Positions 56,281-64,000 of a stretch of DNA of 64,000 nucleotides are shown in pieces (the stretch's first letter is position 1; the number at the start of each line of letters is the position of its first letter). Both the position numbers and the translations under genes were made by a program. The notes below the pieces were generated by a model. That model was not told the origin of the DNA. It ran no database searches and was given only the letters and a program-made list of their open reading frames with translations. The DNA lies in the NCBI GenBank assembly GCA_032622095.1, contig CP136065.1, positions 212,394,151-212,458,150 on the forward strand. The letters run 5' to 3'. The stretch is from Siphonodentalium dalli (lineage: Eukaryota > Mollusca > Scaphopoda > Gadilida > Siphonodentaliidae).

Positions 56281-56655
56281 TGCATATAACAGTATAACAT
56301 GAGACAATGACCAGTCTATCGCGCGAAATTGTGCACACTGTCTAATAAACTGGCTAAATTCTAGTTCCTGGAAGTAAAAGTACATTTAAATTAAGGATGT
56401 TTAATCTCAAAGTTTATGTAACTGCTTTGTGAATAAAAATTGCTATGTAGATGTCGTATGTAACTGTTTTTGCCATTCCCGTGTATGTGCATTTGCACAC
56501 ACTCAACGTCTGTTGTTAAATAGACTGGTCCCTTGTCGAAAACTGCACATATATGGATGTATACGCACTAACGTGACCACTCCAGCCGTACTATGCCATG
56601 GTGTAGTACCATTGAGTTTTTATATGGGGTGACGGTTATAGATAACGTCACTTTA

Positions 56656-57126
56656 TGCGAGAAACTATACCTAGTCGCGTCGTTCTCATCAGACCGAAAG
56701 ATAAATACTGGTTCAACAGTGAGATTCGTAAGCAACTGAGAAAACGGGATAAACTGAGGAAAAAGGCTATTCATAGCGGAAATTTAATTGATTGGAACAC
56801 TTTTAAAAAGGCGCGAAATACCCTGAATAATATGAAAAAAACAGGCAAGAAAAAAATTTGAAAACAATCTTCAGCATAATCTAACATCAGCAGACTCCCC
56901 GATGTATTTTTGGAAAATGGTTAATAATATTCTGAACCAAACCAAAAACGGATCCCTACCCCCGCTTAAGTTACTAACTGGGAACGATTCCTATGAAATT
57001 ATTGTCGACGATTTATCGAAGGCAACTCTGTTAAATGACAGTTTTATCGGCAACTCCGCGCTGCCCACCGCCAAACCAAACATTATTAAGGCTGTACCTC
57101 CCCCACTATTAGTAATGTGCCTGTAA
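56656..57126 (+). pseudogene. LINE D ORF2, linker before RT
   Basis: IRPKDKYWFNSEIRKQLRKR and DWNTFKKARNTLNNMKK match the basic 'RPxDKPWF...R...RD' linker that follows the endonuclease in L2/CR1-like ORF2 proteins. A frameshift near 56855 leads to MYFWKMVNNILNQTKN and VDDLSKATLLNDSFIG, the stretch before the RT. Confidence 0.75.
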
Positions 57127-57912
57127 AGACGGAAGATATAATGGAAGCTATTTCATCTCTTAAACCTAACAAGGCACACGGTCACGATGGAATAAGTGCA
57201 AGAATGCTTCTTGAAACAAAATATGCATCGTTCAGCCCCTTAAAATTATTTTCGAACTATGTCTCAAAGAGTGTAAATTCCCCGATGAATGGAAAAAAGC
57301 TAATGTGATTCCAATATTTAAAAATGACGATCGCTCAAATCCTAAGAATTACAGACCGATTTCTTTACTGCCGACACTGGCGAAAGTTTTTGAAAAACTT
57401 GTTCTTAAATATCTTTTTAAGCATTTCGAGACCAAAGGCTTCTTTTACGATTTCCAATCGGGTTTCCTTCCTGGGCATTCAACTATATTCCAACTGTTAG
57501 AACTTAACCATTCCCTTAGCCAGGCCCTCGAGAATAAACTGCATACATGTGCTGTATTTTGTGATATATCTAAGGCATTCGAGAGGGTCTGGCACGAGGG
57601 ACTGGTATATAAACATGAACGATGTGAAATTTCCGGACCACTTCTTGCTTTCATTAATGATTATCTCTCAGATCGAAAACAAAGGGTGATGGTAAATAAC
57701 ACGTCTTCAGAATATAAAAAGATACTCGCTGGTGTCCCCCAGGGATATTTCTTGGCCCTTTCTTATTCTTGGTATATATTAATGATCTCGCTGAAAATAT
57801 TAAATCTTTCACTAGAATGTATGCGGATGATACTTGCCTCACTGCTAGCAATGGAAGTCTCCAGGACCTTGAGGACGGTGTAAATACTGATCTTAAAGCC
57901 ATAAATAAATAG
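57117..57912 (+). pseudogene. LINE D ORF2, RT fingers and palm
   Basis: MEAISSLKPNKAHGHDGISA (RT motif 0/1), a frame break near 57235, VIPIFKNDDRSNPKNYRPIS and LLPTLAKVFEKLVLKYLFKH, FQSGFLPGHSTIFQLLELNH, CAVFCDISKAFERVWHEGL (catalytic D in FCDISKAF), GVPQG, a frame break near 57750, and YADD at 57820-57831. An in-frame stop follows near 57910. All catalytic aspartates are present, but at least three lesions interrupt the frame. Confidence 0.85.
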
Positions 57913-57957
57913 TCAAAACAATGGCTAGTAAAATTCAATAGTAGTAAAACTAAGTCC

Positions 57958-58995
57958 ATGACATTCTCTTATACCGGTGCCCAGCCTGACATACATCTTT
58001 TTCTCAGTGGTGAACCTATAACCCAAGTAGAATCACACAAACACCTTGGCTTGAACATACAGAGTGACCTAAACTGGGACAAACATATCAATGAGTTATC
58101 AAAGAAAATATATGGCCGCCTTGCATATCTAAGACAATTGAAATTTTCTTTAAATAGGAAAACCTTAGACACAATTTATCGAGCGTACATATTGCCCCTG
58201 ATGGATTACGCTGACGTTGTCTGTGACTCCGCCACAGCAAATGTAATTTCAAAATTAGATCGCATCCAAGCGGACGCGGGTCGAATTGTTACAGGTCTCA
58301 CGCGATCCGTTCCTGTGAAAAACTTGCTAGTAGAATTGGGGTGGCAAACGTTAACAAACAGAAGGAAATCTCATAGAATGATTATCATGTACAGAATAAC
58401 TAATAACAAGACCCCTAAATATCTCAACAATCTCTTACCCACCCGCCCAGAATCAGCTGCTAGATATGATTTTAGAGATAAAACAAGTTTTCCTCCATAC
58501 ACATTCAAAAGAACTGTCCATTTTGAACATACATTTTTCCCAAATACAACTAGGGAATGGAATACCCTGTCAAATAAAATAAAAGAATCATCTTCCATTA
58601 GTATTTTTAAAACAAAATACCTAACGACTGATCCAGTTCTTGCGCCACCAGACTATTTTAATTTCGGAAATCGCGCGATAAACATCATTCATTGCAAACT
58701 TCGAAATTACTGTAGCGATTTAAACGCTGACAATTTTTCTAACTTCATATCGGACAACCCAAGCTGTCGTTGTGGTCACCCGGCCGAAGAAGCAAATCAT
58801 TATTTTTTTGTTTGTCCATTTTACACAGATCAACGATGTTTGTTGTTTCACCAACTCGTTACCATTGGTGTACTAACTATTAATCTCGAGAAACTCCTCC
58901 TTGGAGATACTAACCTGAATAGTACACAAAACCGGAACATATTTAGGGCTGTTCAATTATACATAACCTCAACACCGCGGTTCAAATTTTATTAA
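57958..58995 (+). pseudogene. LINE D ORF2, RT thumb and C-terminal zinc-binding tail (open 345-codon frame)
   Basis: Continuous frame: HKHLGLNIQSDLNWDKHI, LRQLKFSLNRKTLDTIYRAY, DRIQADAGRIVTGLTRSVPV, YDFRDKTSFPPYTFKRTVHF, TTREWNTLSNKIKESSSISI, and the tail CRCGHPAEEANHYFFVCPFY with CxC...H...C ligands. The stop is TAA at 58993-58995. It is the best-preserved LINE tail in the window, joined to damaged RT sequence upstream, so still a pseudogene fragment. Confidence 0.85.
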
Positions 58996-59328
58996 ACACC
59001 TTGATGTCCAAACCTACGCTGCAAAATAATGTAACATGTTGTATTATCACTACATATATAGAAGGCGAAGACCCGTCTGAGCCACCGACCCAGAGGACGA
59101 ACCACCCCCCTAAAAGAGAAATATCCACCGTTATTGTCACACTCGCGATTATATCATTATATTAAGTGAAAAGATGTTGTACATATGAATTATAATGTTT
59201 GTGTGTGATTATATTTTATGTTCATTTTGTGTCATACAATTATGTGGGGAGAGAGACCATTTGTAAGTTGTAAAACTTGTGTCTCAATCCCGTTGCGATA
59301 TTATTATGCAATAAAATATGTTTACACT
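58996..59328 (+). other. LINE D 3' UTR
   Basis: No frame. Contains GGCGAAGACCCGTCTGAGCC and ends AATAAAATATGTTTACACT just before the target duplication. Confidence 0.7.
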
Positions 59329-59340
59329 AACGTCACTTTA

Positions 59341-60647
59341 AATCTGTTATGCCCCTTCCCGTAAGAAGCATCGTCCCTGACGTGGAATCAAACTAACACT
59401 CAATACCACACCATTTGTATTGTCTATTGTCGGCTGGTATTAAGGGGAGGGGGTAATTTTTCATTCATTTTGCCACACAAATACCACCACTATACGAACG
59501 TAAATTCAACAAATATCGTCCGCTGATATGGAAAATACAACACGTATATTATCACCTTAACTTTTAGCTATTACTAACACCGCTCGGTGTACAATTTCTT
59601 ATATACCATGAAAGATGGCCACCAGTATGGTTTCCTGTGACCAGAATACAATAAATTAATAATTTATATTTGTTGCTTATAAAACAGACTCAATTCGCCA
59701 TAACAAACGACCGGGACCTATCCCATAATACTCCCCGACACAATTTAACCATGTCTACCAATTTGAGCTGCCATGGTCCAACCGGTTACATTAAATGTTC
59801 AGAAACAAGACAGTCAATGACTGTTGGTATGCTCACCTGACTGGACAGTCAGTACCTGTTTATAACTATTTGTTTAAGTTATTTGGACAAATACACATCT
59901 AGAGGTGTACCGTTGACCGAGGTCTTCACCTTGAAGTTTGTAAGTGTACACCACTGACCAAACTCAACCCACTCCATACCAAATATAAGCTAAATAGGCA
60001 TGATGGTTCATGAAAAGTCGTTTTAATATTTACTAAGGAGGGAAAGATTTCTGTCCTTGGATCCGCCAAAGTTGATATAGTAACCCAATATGAACAATTA
60101 TGAATCCCACTCACCTCGATACTATACACACATATGTCTGTCTGTTCGTGAATTTGGTTTGGTGACCCAAGACTACTTCGCCACATAATGTTATAAACAC
60201 GTCAGATTGACTATATTGATTAAAGAAATGTTTGAAAAATTTAATTTAAACGTTTTTTCTTTACCAACAAAATATTAAGTTCTTTTTTTTTAAACAACTT
60301 TTATTCAATGATCAAAATGCGCGCCAAGCTCACGAATGGGCATTATACCCTATGAGAAGCAGTCGCATGCCCCTACACAGCCGATTGCAGCTGTTTCTGA
60401 AAGTCAACCACGAAAGATGGCTGCCAAAATGGTTTCCTGGTACCAGACAAAATGTATTTTGATTTATATATTAATTTATTGTTGCTTGAAAAGTACTCAT
60501 ATCACCACGCGAATACTTATCTGTGCTAAGTATACTATTTTGCTCATAGAAAATTCTAACATAAGTTTTCATAGGGACCATTGAACATTGACCATTACCC
60601 AACGTACAAGTTACTGTCTTTCAATTTTGTTATTCCTCTCATTGCAG
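59341..60647. other. Non-coding; duplicated segment and dispersed repeat
   Basis: GATGGCCACCAGTATGGTTTCC...CAGAATACAATAAATTAATAATTTATATTTG (59613-59670) recurs diverged at 60416-60485. Between them 59800-60180 is a copy of the GCTCACCTGA family (AACAAGACAGTCAATGACTG start, CCATACCAAATATAAGCTAAA). The final bases form a strong splice acceptor (ttcctctcattgcag) for the following exon. Confidence 0.6.
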
Positions 60648-62450
60648 AAAAGCCGCTCGACTTTGCTTAGTTTGCGAGTCGTATGCTGAAAAGGAAAGCA
60701 GGAGCCCAACTTCCATGGAAACGGAACAGTCTATTTCTAGTTTGACAAATATCGTTCCGGATTCTCGTGTTCGTGAAATAGTTAATGACATTAAAAATAA
60801 CATGTTTACATCTGAAGAACTGTCAGAGATAACAACGGCATTGGGTGAATCGCAGACTTATTCATTTTACAAGGAAACCAAAACTCCAACAGAATATGAA
60901 CACCTGGCCGCATTCAGACCCAATGATTGGTTACAATCGCAAAACAATGTTCTTTGCTCCTTTATAAAAGGTATATCGGGATACGAGGATACAAGTTCAC
61001 CAAAAAAACTTAATGCGTTGTGTGATGCAATTGAGCAAGTGCACTATATAAGGGACCTGCGATATGTTGGCCCTCTATCTTTTTTAGAGAATGTATTAAC
61101 GTACTTTTTAACATCAAGCAAGACCGTCTGCAACATGAATGGATTGCTTCATCCATCACGCTCATATACTTATACACTAGAATGGATCAAGAATCAAGCA
61201 TCGGAACCAGTAAAGTGCCCAACAGAAGGAAATGTTATTTCCTTTTTTGATAACAACCAAGTCCTCGGGAGGCGGTATCGTGTAAACTATGACGCTAAAG
61301 CAATGCTATCTGTTATCACCACCGTTCTTCATATTGTACCAGATTTTAATATTAATATTCAAATTGTGGACAACTTATCACCAAGTGTTTGGCACAAACA
61401 GTGTTTAAAAGAACGCCCAGATGTGATTAAGTCGATGAAAACTGAATGTTAATCTTCTTTGGCATTCTTTAATGCATATAGAGTGGAGTTTATGAAAAGT
61501 AGACTTGATACTATTACCAGCGAAAATAAATTGATCGACGGACATTCTGTGATCATATTGACAGAGATGAAAATAACAGTTCTGGCGACCCTCAATTTCA
61601 ACCAAGTGCGTCTGTTGTAGTATTTTGTGACAATAAGCCAGTTTTTAACAAAAAGAATGATACATCAAGTATATATTCCACAATTGAACATAACCATCCG
61701 CCATCACCTCCATCTCTTGTAACTTCAGATCCTATTGAAGTTAAACCATGTTCGTTTAAAGCTGTTGAGAAAGTGCTGCGTGATATATTTGATGACAGTG
61801 TGAAGAACTCGGATCGAAAATGGGCAATAGTTGGATGCGACGGATTGCCTTTCCTCAGTGGCTCGAAAATAATATCTAAATTACGAGAAACGGACGATCT
61901 GAAAAATATTCTTCTTATACCGGGCTTAGGGCACATCGAAATGTAGTCCTAAAAGATTTGGCCAACATGTTGATGAAATGTTAGTTCTGTATGTAAGACT
62001 TTCTCGTGATCCAGTGCCTACCGTGGTCGGATTTGCAGATTGGGCTGCATCTATGTCAGACGATGCCAATTTCGCGCTGATGTACGATGTTATATTCAAC
62101 TCTTGTTTGGCTTTAAACCTATTCAGAGCAGGCATGCGGCGAAACAACCATGAAGCCATATTATAAGCAATAGATAAGTTGTACAATTTAACTTTTGCGA
62201 TTAACATGCAAATCTATAGAGAAATTCTTACTCGATACTTGTCCATGAGAGTCCAGAGCCCAAGACAGGTGACCGCATTCCTTAAAAACACCATGACATT
62301 CACTCAATCTGGAAATCGGAGTGCTGGAGAGGGCGGTGATTTTATATTGGAAGCTAAAAATCGTCGAATAAAAAAATGTGGGTACCACCAGGCTTTCCTA
62401 CGAATAAACAATGGGTCACTGTCTGTCGTAACCTCGACAAGATTGAAAAG
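60648..62450 (+). pseudogene. DUF6589-like multicopy gene remnant, large exon
   Basis: Opens after acceptor tattcctctcattgcag in phase 1, with a CxxC pair (LCLVCESYAEK). The first 265 codons are open (residues such as EYEHLAAFRPNDWLQSQNNV, HYIRDLRYVGPLSFLENVLT, WIKNQASEPVKCPTEGNVIS, FDNNQVLGRRYRVNYDAKAM) to TAA at 61450. A shifted frame gives VVVFCDNKPVFNKKN, WAIVGCDGLPFLSGSKIIS and LIPGLGHIEM up to TAG at 61944. A third frame gives PTVVGFADWAASMSDDANFA, FNSCLALNLFRAGMRRNNHE, a stop at 62164, and SGNRSAGEGGDFILEAKNRR, with a frameshift near 62370 before PPGFPTNKQWVTVCRNLDK and donor gtaaaa at 62451. The pattern 'CDGLP...PGLGHxEM...FRxGxRRNN...GEGxDFxLE' is what I recall from a large repeated invertebrate family annotated DUF6589; the name is from memory. 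Function is unknown; high copy number suggests transposon origin. Confidence 0.55.
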
Positions 62451-62455
62451 GTAAA

Positions 62456-63065
62456 ATGTTGAACCAACAACTATATAATGAGCAAAATTCATACATGATA
62501 AAGATCTAAACAGGTTCCAGATATAATAGCTAAAACAACTTATAATATGTCAGTAACACCGTTAGCTTTGGCATTTAAAGTTGTAATAAAATAACGGAAC
62601 AATTTAAAGTTGTCAGCGAAAAAGAATATATGCAATAACATAGAACTATAAAATTATACCACAAACGGAATATTTTCCTTCATGTGGTGAAATCTCATCA
62701 CAGCCTACTTAAAATCTTACTCAAACCTGAATTTAGCTTGACTGTCATTTGTAGAATGAGGTCCGCAGAGGGTGAATTTAGTGACGCTATCCCGCATAGC
62801 GGGATATCGTCTCCAAATTCACCATCTGAGGACCTCATTCTGCATGGCCTCGTTTGCTATAGGAGACATAGACTCAGATTGAAGTTCCCAAATGGTGAAT
62901 AGTGTGATAAACACCCATTGGGAACCTCGATTATGCAATGTAAACGTGCGTTGCGTGTGATTAGGAAGGGGTGAATATAATATATGCGTCAAATTCGCAC
63001 TTCTGGTGGGTTGATAACTGGAATGTCATAATAAATAGGCAAATCTTGTGGAAAACAATTAATGA
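62456..63065. other. Intergenic between convergent gene remnants, with hairpin repeat
   Basis: If the donor at 62451 is real, the start of this stretch is intron. It contains hairpin repeat copy 3 and no other supported feature. Confidence 0.45.
62751..62843. repeat. Hairpin repeat, copy 3, with perfect inner stem
   Basis: GTAGAATGAGGTCCGCAGAGGGTGAATTT-type left arm (split here as GTAGAATGAGGTCC and GGTGAATTTAG) pairs with AAATTCACCATCTGAGGACC and CTCATTCTGC. The centre is a perfect TATCCCGC-AT-AGCGGGATA stem. Flanks match the 32961 copy ('GGAGACATAGACTCAGATTGAAG', CACCCATTGGGAACCT). Confidence 0.8.
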
Positions 63066-63071
63066 ATACAT

Positions 63072-63077
63072 GTTTAT
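63072..63077 (-). promoter_or_regulatory. Polyadenylation signal AATAAA
   Basis: Minus-strand AATAAA about 57 nt downstream of the stop codon at 63134, as expected for the 3' end of the PHD-finger gene remnant. Confidence 0.5.
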
Positions 63078-63133
63078 TGATTAACTTATAATCATGCTAG
63101 ACTTAGACTTAAATTAAGAGTATAAGCAGAAGT

Positions 63134-63649
63134 TTATTTCTTAGATTTTTTTACAACCCGTTTTCCCCTCACCGGGCATTTTCCTTTTCCACAATCGGCC
63201 TTTGAACTGTCAGTCTCTGCCTCCGACGCTTGCTGGTTCACCTCCTCCGCCAACGCTTGCTGTTTGGATTCCTCTAAAACTTGCTTTCTCTTAAAAGCCT
63301 GATGCCTTTCCACCACGTGCTTTGGGCAAAAATAATTGTTTTTTTATATCTGCTGCGCTCAAACCAACTAACCCAATGCAAACACCGGGAACCCAATAAT
63401 TGCATGAGCCGGAGGGCCCACACCCTATCCACCGGCCGTTCTCGTCGCCCGGAAGGTCGTAAAGTATTCCACAAACCCTGCACCTGTTTTGTCCTGATAC
63501 TATGTCTTCATATTGGGTGGTTCTGCTGACCCTTCGCCTTAGCCGTGTAGGGGGCAGTTGGGGCGTTACTTCCTCCACAACCTTTGTCGATGTTGATGGA
63601 ACTTCATCTGTGGTCTGGTTAGATTGGCTCGGTGCATCATTTCCTTAAA
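63134..63649 (-). pseudogene. PHD-finger protein, terminal exon with one frameshift
   Basis: Acceptor atgttttaag before GAAATGATGCACC (minus strand). An S/T/P-rich start (SNQTTDEVPSTSTKVVEEV) precedes a PHD-type zinc finger: CRVCGILYDLPGDENGRW, IGCGPSGSCNYW, VPGVCIGLVGLS, and after a slip in a run of seven A (about 63347) YFCPKHVVERH. The normal PHD spacing (C-x2-C, GRWIGC, C-x2-W, x3-C, FCPKH) is complete across the slip. The tail is charged (KRKQVLEESKQQALAEEVNQ; GKGKCPVRGKRVVKKSKK) and ends at 63134. PHD fingers read histone tails or mediate protein contacts; in invertebrates they also occur at the C terminus of transposase-derived proteins. The frameshift may be a real lesion or a sequencing error in a homopolymer. 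Confidence 0.6.
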
Positions 63650-64000
63650 ACATGATTGTTTTTGTGTTGGCGATAAATGAACAAACCGTTCCACCATTTT
63701 GGCCATTTTGGATGCCATCTTTATAATTTCATCTTAAAAAACTGAATTAATTGTGATCATCATACGACTATTTCCGGAAATTTCAACAAATTAGTCGGTA
63801 ATTATTCCAATATTTGTTATGCAGAAATGTTTTGCCCACAGTTGAATTAATTTCAGTGTTAATGGGAGGTGGGAGGGTGGTTTGTTATTTTGTGAAATTT
63901 GTGGTCCATGATTGAATTCATTGCAGTGTTAATGGGTGGTGTGACGATGCTCTGCAATGTATTAACACAAGCATTGTAAAGTGTCAGAATCGATTAATTA
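63650..64000 (-). other. Presumed intron of the PHD-finger gene
   Basis: No frame. Contains a local duplication (GAATTAATTTCAGTGTTAATGG at 63845 and GAATTCATTGCAGTGTTAATGG at 63913). No upstream exon was found before the window ends. Confidence 0.4.

Larger units (their letters stand above)
56656..59328 (+). mobile_element. LINE D insertion, 5'-truncated, 12-bp target duplication
   Basis: AACGTCACTTTA flanks the element at 56644-56655 and 59329-59340. The 3' end is CAATAAAATATGTTTACACT, with the polyadenylation-like AATAAA at 59311-59316 and no poly-A tail. The 5' end lies after the endonuclease. Coding remnants are given separately. Confidence 0.9.

Overview
The window reads as animal nuclear DNA, most likely from a marine lophotrochozoan such as a mollusc. 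The base for this is inference: AT-rich sequence, spliced-exon signals, many non-LTR retrotransposon (LINE) remains, Helitron, piggyBac, hAT and foldback elements, and long satellites of a style common in bivalve genomes (ACGGACGG-rich ends, 'CTGTAGCCCGCGCC' repeats, AGGTGAGCTAAAA ends). No intact host gene, rRNA, tRNA or CRISPR array was found. Almost everything readable is mobile DNA or its decay products.

Layout. 1-3.3 kb: hAT-like repeat, then four head-to-tail Helitron-like elements, two of them carrying a 130-bp minisatellite full of TCAAGGTCA motifs. 3.7-5.3 kb: a 212-nt hairpin in a ~400-bp duplication, a 45-bp tandem repeat, and a diverged palindrome with coding-like frames. 6.5-12.2 kb: two piggyBac-type MITEs with a shared 69-nt palindrome, LINE A copy 1, a TIR element, a degenerate palindromic array, and one good candidate host exon (11393-11796, minus strand). 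12.3-17.8 kb: repeats, a dimeric satellite and a hAT element. 18.1-21.7 kb: LINE fragments and LINE A copy 2, split by an insertion. 22.5-23.6 kb: an ORF1-like retroelement, whose relative lies inverted at 51 kb. 23.7-30.0 kb: LINE B copy 1, with a 3.67-kb TIR element that encloses a ~160-bp satellite with higher-order structure. 31.3-34.2 kb: old dispersed repeats. 35.0-36.8 kb: a LINE endonuclease scrap, an open 301-codon LINE ORF1, and a MITE just after its stop. 37.2-42.4 kb: an old dimeric satellite interrupted by a hAT-like element and a MITE. 42.4-44.2 kb: a large inverted-repeat element. 45.7-53.6 kb: LINE B copy 2, broken by a palindrome, a 1.86-kb foldback with 9-bp target duplications, a hAT element with 8-bp duplications, and a retroelement. 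53.6-54.3 kb: LINE C tail. 56.66-59.33 kb: LINE D with a 12-bp target duplication. 60.6-63.6 kb: two convergent, partly degraded multi-exon gene remnants: a DUF6589-like protein (plus strand) and a PHD-finger C terminus (minus strand).

How the parts relate. Most elements are non-autonomous or dead, and their borders can be read because several sit inside older elements whose uninterrupted sequence is known from a second copy in the window (LINE B copy 1 against copy 2; LINE A copy 1 against copy 2). The clearest open signal is a palindromic module shared by four TTAA-flanked MITEs with three different terminal repeats. No complete new biological system is demonstrated.
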